From: Chloroflexia bacterium
GTDB taxonomy: Bacteria > Chloroflexota > Chloroflexia > QHBQ01 > JADMIH01
DNA length: 5,531 nt
NCBI GenBank assembly: GCA_025927935.1
Contig: JAICKM010000486.1
Coordinates: 1 to 5,531 of the forward strand
Reading direction: 5' to 3'
Part shown: piece after piece, positions 1 to 5,400 of the stretch
Position numbering within the stretch: position 1 is the stretch's first letter
Layout: each line of letters starts with the position of its first letter
Translations under genes and position numbers: made by a program
Notes under the pieces: generated by a model
What the model saw: the letters and a program-made list of their open reading frames with translations, nothing else
Told to the model about the DNA's origin: nothing
Database searches by the model: none

Positions 1-608
1 ATGTCGAGGATCGTGCCCGGCTGGCGGAACACGACGAGACCCCAGACCGGGATGGGCCGGGCAAATCCCTGGGTGTCCAACCAGGTCTTCAACGCGGCGA
101 TCTTGGTAGCCAGCGCCGCGCTCGGATTGCCCAGGCCCGGTTCGCCCATGCGCGCCAACCGCTCGATGATCGGCAGGCGCTGACTCCAGCGGTCCTTGCC
201 GTTCACCTGCCGGCACTGCACCGGGTAGCGGCCTTTCTCGTCCTCGGTCAGCCCGCGCATCTCGATCACAAACAGACCCTCGCCCGAGAGCAGCAGGTAA
301 TCGATGACGGTGCCCCCGACGGGGACAAAGGCATAAAGCTGCTGGCGGGGCGTCGGGCGGAGTTCTTCCAGCACGATGGGCGGCAGTTTGGTCTCGGCCT
401 GCCAGCGGCGGGATTGGCCGCGCCCATATTGCCAGAGCGGGAAGCCGACGATCAGCGCCGGGTAGGCGACAAAGACCAGCCAGTACTCCGTGCCCATCAA
501 CAGGCTGAGCGCGAAGCTGAGGATGGTAAGCAGCAGGCCCGCCGCCTGCATACGGGTGGCGGTACGCCGCCGGGACTTGATATACTGCTCGTTGACGCTC
601 AGGTTCAC
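1..608 (-). CDS. Two-TM membrane protein with degenerate NERD-like (nuclease-related) domain, 3' end cut by window edge
   Basis: The reading frame is open from a GTG at 608 to the left edge, giving 202 complete codons; the C-terminus lies outside the window. Residues 1-20 are basic (KSRRR at 11-15), followed by two hydrophobic segments at about 21-39 and 43-60, so the protein is probably anchored in the membrane with the rest cytoplasmic. Residues about 90-195 look like a NERD domain, a family with a restriction-endonuclease-like fold: GGTVIDYLLLSGEGLFVIEM (98-117), a tryptophan at 141, NPSAALATKIAALKTWL (161-177), then a hydrophobic strand GLVVF. Asp103 and Glu116 sit where the family has its acidic residues, but the usual ExK lysine is Arg118 and the Glu that often precedes the Asp is Val101, so activity is doubtful. 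GTG was chosen because an in-frame TAA ends just 3 nt upstream and GGAGAGGGG lies 10 nt before it; ATG at 551 would delete the basic N-terminus. It is probably co-transcribed with the upstream fabF. The family assignment is from recall of motifs. Confidence 0.72.
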   Translation of the reverse strand, partial: MNLSVNEQYIKSRRRTATRMQAAGLLLTILSFALSLLMGTEYWLVFVAYPALIVGFPLWQYGRGQSRRWQAETKLPPIVLEELRPTPRQQLYAFVPVGGTVIDYLLLSGEGLFVIEMRGLTEDEKGRYPVQCRQVNGKDRWSQRLPIIERLARMGEPGLGNPSAALATKIAALKTWLDTQGFARPIPVWGLVVFRQPGTILD

Positions 609-611
609 TGG

Positions 612-1946
612 TTAACGTCCCCTCTCCAATAGCCCCGCGGCGTCGCCGTCGTCCCAGCGGCGCCAGATGAGCGAGGCATTCTGGCCGCCAAAGCCGAAAC
701 TGTTTTTCATGACCACGCGCAGGTCGCCCTTGCGCGCCGCATTGGGCACATAGTCGAGGTCACATTCAGGGTCGGGGGTCTCGTAGTTGATCGTCGGCGT
801 CATGATGCCGGTGCGCAGGCTCATGATGGTCGAGACGGCCTCCAGCGAACCGCAACCGCCCAGCAAGTGGCCGAACATCGACTTGTTGGAACTCAGCGGC
901 ACCTTATAAGCGTGCGCGCCAAAGACGTGCTTGACGGCGGCGGTCTCCATCGGGTCGTTCAGGTCGGTGGCCGTGCCATGCCCGTTGATGAAGTCGATAT
1001 CCTCGGCCTGCAAGCCGGAATTTTCGAGCGCCCGGCTGATCGCCTTGGCCGCGCCGCGCGCATCGGGCGCGGGGGCCACAATGTGGAAGGCATCCGACGA
1101 GCAGCCAAAGCCGATCAACTCGGCATAAATGTGCGCGCCGCGCTCCAGCGCGTGGTCGAGGCGTTCGAGCACCAGAATGGCCGAACCCTCGCCGGGCACC
1201 ATGCCGTCGCGGTTTTTGTCGAAGGGGCGCGACGCGTGCTGCGGGTCGTCGTTGCGGTGGCTCATGGCGCGCAAGAGGCAGAACGCGGCCAGGCCGAACT
1301 CCGAAATCGCCGCCTCGGTGCCCCCGGCCAGCATCACCGTGGCCGCCCCACGGCGGATCACTTCCGCCGCCTCGCCGATGGCCTGGGTCGTGGCGGCACA
1401 GGCGGTGACCACCGTGCTGTTGTAGCCGCGCAGCCCGAACTGGATCGAGACCTGGGACGCGCACATGTTGGGCAGCACCATCGGCGCGAAGAACGGGTTC
1501 ATGCGCATGCCGCCCCTGGTCATCCAGACCCGCGCGCCCGCCTCGATCTCCGGGAAGGCGCTCGTGCCGGTGCCCAGCAGCACGCCGATCTCCTCGCTAC
1601 TCGCATCGGTCACGGGGACGCCGCTGTCGTCCAGCGCCTGCCGCGCCGCGGCGACGGCGAACTGAGTCGCGCGGCTCATGCGCCGGGCCTCGCGTCCATC
1701 GATCCAGCAGATCGGATCAAAGTCCTTGACCTCGGCGGCGATGCGGGTGGGATAGCCTTCGGTCTTGCACAGGGTGATAGGGCCGACCGCCGATACCCCA
1801 TGGCTGAGACCATACCACAAGTCGTCGACATTGTGACCGTGCGGGCTGATCGTGCCCATCCCGGTCACCACCACGCGCTTGCGGGGGTTGGTCTCAAAGG
1901 CCAGGCCATACCCATTGTCAGGCGGCATACTGTCGCTCCGTGCCAT
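612..1946 (-). CDS. fabF: Beta-ketoacyl-[acyl-carrier-protein] synthase II (FabF-type)
   Basis: A complete 444-aa thiolase-fold condensing enzyme. In fatty-acid elongation it joins an acyl chain carried on its active-site cysteine with malonyl-ACP, releasing CO2 and forming 3-ketoacyl-ACP in the cytosol. The N-terminal signature VVVTGMGTISPHG is at 25-37. The nucleophile Cys183 lies in TACAATTQAIGEA, His323 in NGHGTATDLNDP, Lys355 and His360 in SNKSMFGHLLGG, and the C-terminal loop is NSFGFGGQNASL. Each catalytic residue is offset by exactly 20 from E. coli FabF (C163, H303, K335, H340), consistent with a roughly 20-residue N-terminal extension and no core indels. ATG 1946 was chosen because GGAAGGA lies 6 nt upstream; an ATG at 2015 adds 23 residues with no family match. 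A tail of about 17 residues after SLIW is extra. No other fatty-acid genes (acpP, fabD, fabG) are visible, so a role in a specialised lipid or polyketide-like product cannot be excluded. Confidence 0.95.
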   Translation of the reverse strand: MARSDSMPPDNGYGLAFETNPRKRVVVTGMGTISPHGHNVDDLWYGLSHGVSAVGPITLCKTEGYPTRIAAEVKDFDPICWIDGREARRMSRATQFAVAAARQALDDSGVPVTDASSEEIGVLLGTGTSAFPEIEAGARVWMTRGGMRMNPFFAPMVLPNMCASQVSIQFGLRGYNSTVVTACAATTQAIGEAAEVIRRGAATVMLAGGTEAAISEFGLAAFCLLRAMSHRNDDPQHASRPFDKNRDGMVPGEGSAILVLERLDHALERGAHIYAELIGFGCSSDAFHIVAPAPDARGAAKAISRALENSGLQAEDIDFINGHGTATDLNDPMETAAVKHVFGAHAYKVPLSSNKSMFGHLLGGCGSLEAVSTIMSLRTGIMTPTINYETPDPECDLDYVPNAARKGDLRVVMKNSFGFGGQNASLIWRRWDDGDAAGLLERGR

Positions 1947-2035
1947 TATGGTTCCTTCCGCAATTAAAGTTGTCCCGCGGGGAATGCGTTCGGGGCGGCG
2001 CAAGGGTGTAGACACAAAAGAACCGCAGCGCAGTC

Positions 2036-2051
2036 GGTCTGCAAGCAGACC
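2036..2051. promoter_or_regulatory. Perfect inverted repeat GGTCTGC-AA-GCAGACC, possible operator
   Basis: Seven bases repeat as a perfect inverted copy around a 2-bp centre, roughly mid-way between the divergent genes, about 90 bp upstream of the fabF start and 125 bp upstream of the glycosyltransferase start. The tiny centre favours a dimeric protein-binding site over an RNA hairpin, although a 5-bp stem with a 6-nt loop is also possible. There is no U-tract after either arm, so a terminator is unlikely. No regulator gene is nearby; the operator role is inferred from symmetry and position only. Confidence 0.4.
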
Positions 2052-2092
2052 ACGCTACGGCCGGGAAAGTCGCGGGGGACCGCACCACAAGC

Positions 2093-2121
2093 TTGCTGCC
2101 GGGTGAGCTTTGTGTTAGACT
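2093..2121 (+). promoter_or_regulatory. Candidate sigma-70-type promoter for the glycosyltransferase pair
   Basis: TTGCTG (2093-2098) and TAGACT (2116-2121) are separated by 17 bp, and the -10 box is preceded by TGT (2113-2115), an extended -10 arrangement. The -35 box matches consensus at 3 of 6 positions and the -10 at 4 of 6. Transcription would begin near 2128, leaving a leader of about 47 nt before the ATG at 2175. That would put the alternative GTG start at 2103 upstream of the transcript, supporting the shorter protein. The assignment rests on pattern alone. Confidence 0.45.
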
Positions 2122-2174
2122 CCGGGCGCATACCTGACTTTAGTGTACCATACTCGCCTGCCGTTGGCAACTCT

Positions 2175-3104
2175 ATGCTCTCAGTGATCATCGTCTCCTG
2201 GAACGTTCGCTCCCTGCTGGACGGCTGCCTGGAATCCCTGCGCCCCTGGCTGAATCGCGAATCGGCCGGCGCCTCTGCGCCGGCCGAGATTATCGTCGTG
2301 GACAATGCATCGAGCGACGGCACCGTGGCCTGGCTGCGGACCGCCTGGCCGCAAGTGCAGGTGCTGGCGAGCGCGAAAAACCTGGGCTTCGGGCGGGCGA
2401 ACAATGCCGGGCTGGCGCGGGCGCGCGGCGAGTGGTTGCTGTTGCTCAACCCCGACACACTGGTCCAACCCGGCGCCGTCGAGACGCTGATCACTTTCCT
2501 GGCCGCCCACCCGGCGGCGGGCATGGCCGCCCCGCGCCTGCTCTATGGCGACGGCACCTTGCAACGCAACGCCTTCCGCTTCCCTGGCCTGGCCCAGGTC
2601 GTCCTGGACCTCTTCCCGCTCCACTCCCGGCTGGTGGAGTCGCCGCTCAACGGGCGCTACCGGGCCGAGCGGCAGCCGGATGCCGCGCCCTTCCCCATCG
2701 ACCACCCGCTGGGCGCGGCCATGCTAATCCGGCGGGCGGTCTACGAGCAGGTGGGCGGGTTCGACGAGGGCTTCTTCATGTATGCGGAGGAGGTCGATTG
2801 GTGCCGGCGCATCCGGGCGGCGGGGTGGGAGATCTGGCAGGTGCCCGCCGCGTGCATAGTCCATCTGGCCGGGCAGAGCACGCGCCAGGTGGCGGGGCGC
2901 ATGTATGTCGAACTCTGGCGGGCACGCTACCGGTTCTTCGCTAAGCACTATCCGCCGCGCTTCCGGCAGGCCGCGCGGCTGGTGGTGCGCGCCGGGATGC
3001 TGCGCAAGACGCTGGCCGTCACCCTCGACGCCCTGCGTGGACGGCGCGACCCGGCGGAGGCGCGCGCCTTGCGCCGGACCTACGGCGCCGTCTTCCGCCT
3101 CTGA
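2175..3104 (+). CDS. Family 2 glycosyltransferase, WbbL/rhamnosyltransferase-like
   Basis: A complete 309-aa inverting GT-A glycosyltransferase that should transfer a sugar from a nucleotide-sugar donor to a growing surface polysaccharide, O-antigen-like chain or glycolipid on the cytoplasmic side of the membrane. The protein opens directly with the first beta strand (LSVIIVSWN), then DNASSDGT (43-50) for nucleotide binding, NLGFGRANNAG (69-79), and NPDT (92-95), the DXD-equivalent metal/donor site. The acceptor half has GAAMLIRR (180-187), GGFDEGFFMYAEEVDW (194-209) with candidate catalytic acidic residues Glu205, Glu206 and Asp208, and VHLAGQST (229-236). This order is typical of the COG1216 rhamnosyltransferase-like group, but donor sugar cannot be read from sequence. 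ATG 2175 was chosen because the fold starts immediately there; a GTG at 2103 adds 24 residues with no family match. The Shine-Dalgarno is weak. It heads a two-gene unit with the next glycosyltransferase. Confidence 0.9.
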   Translation: MLSVIIVSWNVRSLLDGCLESLRPWLNRESAGASAPAEIIVVDNASSDGTVAWLRTAWPQVQVLASAKNLGFGRANNAGLARARGEWLLLLNPDTLVQPGAVETLITFLAAHPAAGMAAPRLLYGDGTLQRNAFRFPGLAQVVLDLFPLHSRLVESPLNGRYRAERQPDAAPFPIDHPLGAAMLIRRAVYEQVGGFDEGFFMYAEEVDWCRRIRAAGWEIWQVPAACIVHLAGQSTRQVAGRMYVELWRARYRFFAKHYPPRFRQAARLVVRAGMLRKTLAVTLDALRGRRDPAEARALRRTYGAVFRL

Positions 3105-3117
3105 GGACCCGCGAGCC

Positions 3118-3897
3118 ATGCAGCTATCCGTCGTCATCCTGGCGATCAACGAAACCGACCACCTGGCCGCCTGCATCGCAAGCGCGACCCCCTTGCTGGC
3201 CCCACCGGACGGCGAACTGGTCGTCGTGCTCGACGCGCGGGCGACCGCGGCGGTCGAAGCTGTGGCCCGGCGGGCCACCGAGCGCGTCTACCGATCCCAG
3301 TTCGTCAACTTCTCGGCGCAGCGCAACCGTGGACTGGTCCTGGCCGGGGGCGCCTGGGTACTCTTTCTCGACCCCGACGAGCGGGTCACGCCGGAACTGG
3401 CGCGCGAGATCCCGGCGACCCTGGCCGCACCGGGCGAGTGCGCGGGTTACTGGGTGGCCCGGCGCACGTTTATGTTCGGCCACGAGGTGCGCCACACCGG
3501 CTGGTGGCCCGACTACCAGATGCGCCTCTTGCGCCGCGATCTTGCCCGCTACGACGAAGCCCGCGCCGTGCATGAGCTACCGCTAATCCCCGAGGACCGG
3601 CAGGCCCGGCTCCAGGCCCCGCTGATCCATTACAACTACGCCACGTGGCGGCAGTTCGCGGCCAAGCAGCGCTACTATGCGGCCTACGAAGCGCGCGCGC
3701 AGCACGACAGAGGCATCCGAGCCAAACCGCGCAATTTCATCCTGCAACCCTGGCGCGAGTTCCGCCGCCGGTTTATCACCCTCGCCGGCTGGAAAGACGG
3801 CCCGCTGGGCCTGCTGCTCTCGCTGGCGCTGGCCTACTATAACTTTCGCATGTACGTGACCCTGGCCCGGCTGGGCCAAAGCCGGCGTGGCAATTGA
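3118..3897 (+). CDS. Family 2 glycosyltransferase, WaaE/KdtX/LgtF-like
   Basis: A complete 259-aa GT-A glycosyltransferase of the group that includes LPS-core beta-1,4-glucosyltransferases. It starts with the strand LSVVILAINETDHL (3-16), keeps QRNRG (68-72) and the donor/metal motif LFLDPDERV (82-90; Asp85, Asp87, Glu88), then RRTFMFG (115-121), TGWWPDYQMRLLRRD (127-141), AVHE (150-153) and an HYNY patch (171-174), which are group hallmarks. The residues after the third strand read DARATAA (39-45) in place of the usual D-x-x-S-x-D pattern, so part of the uridine-binding loop is altered. Residues 227-243 form a hydrophobic stretch that may lie against the membrane. GAGGA (3103-3107), overlapping the previous stop codon, is 10 nt before the ATG, and the two genes are 13 nt apart, so they are very probably co-translated. 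In-frame sequence upstream of 3118 is antiparalleled by the previous gene and is not used. The natural acceptor is unknown; LPS is not assured in this lineage. Confidence 0.88.
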   Translation: MQLSVVILAINETDHLAACIASATPLLAPPDGELVVVLDARATAAVEAVARRATERVYRSQFVNFSAQRNRGLVLAGGAWVLFLDPDERVTPELAREIPATLAAPGECAGYWVARRTFMFGHEVRHTGWWPDYQMRLLRRDLARYDEARAVHELPLIPEDRQARLQAPLIHYNYATWRQFAAKQRYYAAYEARAQHDRGIRAKPRNFILQPWREFRRRFITLAGWKDGPLGLLLSLALAYYNFRMYVTLARLGQSRRGN

Positions 3898-3922
3898 CAC
3901 GCACCGCGCCGCTGCGTAGAAT
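3894..3922 (+). promoter_or_regulatory. Near-consensus sigma-70-type promoter for the lamin-tail protein gene
   Basis: TTGACA (3894-3899) is a perfect -35 box and TAGAAT (3917-3922) matches the -10 consensus at 5 of 6 positions, with the optimal 17-bp spacer. The stop codon of the preceding glycosyltransferase (TGA, 3895-3897) lies inside the -35 box. Transcription should begin near 3929, giving a leader of about 125 nt before the ATG at 4055. This indicates the lamin-tail gene is expressed separately, probably constitutively and fairly strongly, from the glycosyltransferase pair. Confidence 0.8.
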
Positions 3923-3940
3923 AAGGGCAATCGCGCCTGA

Positions 3941-3959
3941 GTACAGTGTATCCGTACAG
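3941..3959 (+). repeat. Short direct repeat GTACAG ... GTACAG in the leader
   Basis: GTACAG occurs at 3941-3946 and again at 3954-3959, 13 bp apart start to start, just downstream of the predicted transcription start. Each copy contains the palindrome GTAC. It could be a tandem binding site, but six-base repeats arise easily by chance. Confidence 0.2.
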
Positions 3960-4018
3960 CAGCCGGCTCCGCCCGGCCGGTCCACTCTGCCGCGGCCTCA
4001 TTCCGTCATTGCGCTCCA

Positions 4019-4033
4019 GCGATCATTGATCGC
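4019..4033. promoter_or_regulatory. Perfect palindrome GCGATCA-T-TGATCGC immediately upstream of a ribosome binding site
   Basis: A 7-1-7 perfect inverted repeat ends 7 nt before the GAAGGA Shine-Dalgarno (4041-4046) of the lamin-tail gene. As RNA it can form a 5-bp stem with a 5-nt loop next to the ribosome binding site; as DNA it has the size and symmetry of a dimeric repressor site, about 90 bp downstream of the predicted transcription start. Either role would affect only the downstream gene. Function is inferred from position. Confidence 0.4.
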
Positions 4034-4054
4034 CGGGGAAGAAGGATACCCTCG

Positions 4055-5347
4055 ATGAACCGCCGAACGGCCGTGACTATTGCTGTGCTGCTCCTCGTCT
4101 TCCTCGCCATCGTCGTGCTGACTCGCACGGAAAATACGCCCGCTCCCACCCAACTTTCGCCCACCCTGCCCACGGCCACCCTGGCAAATACCGGCAACAG
4201 CACGCGTGGGCTGGAAAACAACCCTGGCAGCAGCGTCGTGAGCAATCCAGGGGGCGCGCTGCCCGCTAACGCCCCCAAACCGCCGCCGCCACCCACCAAC
4301 TACCAGGGCTGTCCGGCCACCGGCGACGGCGGCGATCCGCAACTCAATACCCGCAAGAACCGCACCGACTCGGCGGCCTGGTACCCGGTCGCCATCAGCA
4401 GCCTGCTCAACCTCCAATGGCCCAAGGGAGTGGAGCGCCGGAACCGGGCCAATTGGACCCGCGACGACGCGGTGGCCGTGGCGCAGTACGAGGGGATCCC
4501 CGTGCAGATCGAAGGCTGGCTGGCCGGCGCCAAGCAGCAGGGGCCGGAGTCCTGCAACTGCCACTCGGCAGACGACGTGGACAATCACCTCTGGGTGGTG
4601 GACGACCCCAGCAAGGACCGCGACCAGTCCATCGTGGCCGAGATCACGCCGCGCGTGCGCGCGCAACACCCCGGCTGGGCCTTCAGCCGCGTGCGCCCGC
4701 TGGTGGACGGCCAGACCAAAGTGCGTATCAGCGGCTGGCTGCTGATGGACCAGGAACACCCGGAGCAACTGGGCAAGACGCGCGGCTCCATCTGGGAGAT
4801 CCATCCGATCATCGCCTTCGACGTGCTCCAGGGCAACCAGTGGGTGTCGCTCGACACCGGCCAGGCGTCGCGCACCATCACTGCCGATGCGGAGCCGACC
4901 GAAGATCCGAACCTGCCGCCGCCCATTGTGGAGACACCCGAACCGGGCGCGCTAGCCACGGCCACCCCCCGCCCGCCCATGGGCAAAAGCGGCGGCCAGG
5001 GCATCACCCGCGGTCCCGTCCAGATCAGCGATATTTTCTATGACGGCACCAAGGGGCAGAACGAGCCGGATGAATACGTCGAGATCAGTAACACCGGCAG
5101 TGCCCCGGTGAACCTGCAAGGCTGGGTGCTGCACGATATATATGGGGGACAGCAGTTTACCTGGCCCAACTTCACGATCCAGGCCGGGCAGAAGATCCGG
5201 GTCTACACCAACGAAGTCCATCAGGATAGCGGGGGGTTCTCCTTCGGTTCTAATGCGGCCATCTGGGCCAACAAAGGGGATGCCGCGGAACTGCGGGATG
5301 CCACAGGGACGGTTGTTTCGACCTTTGCTTACGGCAACAAACGCTAA
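4055..5347 (+). CDS. Membrane-anchored exported protein with central Cys/His beta-rich domain and C-terminal lamin tail domain
   Basis: A complete 430-aa protein. Residues 1-5 are basic and 6-23 form one hydrophobic segment without a lipobox cysteine, so it is an N-terminal anchor or uncleaved signal with the rest outside the membrane. Residues 25-82 are a Pro/Thr/Asn-rich linker ending in KPPPPPT. Residues about 84-268 form a central domain with GCPATGDGGDPQLNTRKNR (85-103), GIPVQIEGWL, ESCNCHS (165-171), HLWVVDDP (178-185), ITPRVRAQHPGW (197-208), VRISGWLLMDQEHPE (223-237) and GSIWEIHP (244-251). I recall similar unnamed bacterial proteins; the alternating strands around the two GWL motifs suggest an OB-like barrel, which is inference. 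Residues 270-318 are a second Pro-rich linker. Residues 320-427 are a lamin tail domain, an Ig-like fold, with DEYVEISNTGSAPVNLQGWVL (339-359), FTIQAGQKIRVYT and SNAAIWANKGDAAELRD. The start has GAAGGA 8 nt upstream. Its role is unknown; binding to surface polymer or extracellular nucleic acid are possibilities. Confidence 0.88.
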   Translation: MNRRTAVTIAVLLLVFLAIVVLTRTENTPAPTQLSPTLPTATLANTGNSTRGLENNPGSSVVSNPGGALPANAPKPPPPPTNYQGCPATGDGGDPQLNTRKNRTDSAAWYPVAISSLLNLQWPKGVERRNRANWTRDDAVAVAQYEGIPVQIEGWLAGAKQQGPESCNCHSADDVDNHLWVVDDPSKDRDQSIVAEITPRVRAQHPGWAFSRVRPLVDGQTKVRISGWLLMDQEHPEQLGKTRGSIWEIHPIIAFDVLQGNQWVSLDTGQASRTITADAEPTEDPNLPPPIVETPEPGALATATPRPPMGKSGGQGITRGPVQISDIFYDGTKGQNEPDEYVEISNTGSAPVNLQGWVLHDIYGGQQFTWPNFTIQAGQKIRVYTNEVHQDSGGFSFGSNAAIWANKGDAAELRDATGTVVSTFAYGNKR

Positions 5348-5353
5348 CGCCCA

Positions 5354-5378
5354 CCGGCGGCCAGCGGCCGGCCGCCGG
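5354..5378 (+). terminator. Strong GC hairpin after the lamin-tail gene, no U-tract
   Basis: CCGGCGGCC (5354-5362) and GGCCGCCGG (5370-5378) form a perfect 9-bp stem around a 7-nt loop, starting 7 nt after the stop codon. No run of T follows, so it is not a canonical intrinsic terminator. It may be a non-canonical terminator, a pause, or a 3'-end stabiliser between the two genes. A second small inverted repeat, GGACC-A-GGTCC (5377-5387), overlaps its right arm and sits just before the next ribosome binding site. Confidence 0.4.
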
Positions 5379-5400
5379 ACCAGGTCCCGAGGAGCGATTG

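Larger units (their letters stand above)
1947..2174. other. Divergent intergenic region between fabF (-) and the first glycosyltransferase (+)
   Basis: This 228-bp gap separates two divergent transcription units and should hold both promoters. It contains the fabF ribosome binding site (GGAAGGA on the minus strand, 1959..1953), a 7-2-7 inverted repeat (2036-2051), an 8-bp palindrome CAAGCTTG (2088-2095) and a rightward promoter candidate (2093-2121). I found no convincing -35/-10 pair for fabF on the minus strand. Open frames crossing the region in both directions lack family motifs and are treated as chance. Confidence 0.7.

Noticed and set aside
1..183. Plus-strand open frame of 60 codons at the left edge
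   Set aside because: It is antisense to the NERD-like gene, which has coherent membrane and domain signals; the plus-strand product has none.
867..1967. 366-codon plus-strand open frame lying antisense to fabF
   Set aside because: It is the complement of a strongly supported fabF. Its product is Arg/Gly/His-rich with no fold motif, as expected for an antisense frame in high-GC DNA.
1947..2015. Longer fabF start at ATG 2015 (467 aa)
   Set aside because: The extra 23 residues match nothing in the family, and ATG 1946 has GGAAGGA 6 nt upstream.
2036..2051. Inverted repeat as an intrinsic terminator
   Set aside because: No T-run follows either arm, the 2-nt centre is too small for a good hairpin, and it lies between divergent starts, not after a gene.
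2103..2174. GTG start at 2103 for the first glycosyltransferase
   Set aside because: It adds 24 residues before the first GT-A strand, has no good Shine-Dalgarno, and lies upstream of the predicted transcription start.
1964..2524. 186-codon minus-strand frame over the intergenic region and the first glycosyltransferase
   Set aside because: It overlaps a well-supported gene on the other strand, has low-complexity composition and no recognisable motif.
4417..5043. 208-codon alternate-frame ORF inside the lamin-tail gene
   Set aside because: It is Arg/Gly/Pro-rich and motif-free, while the overlapping frame carries two clear domains.
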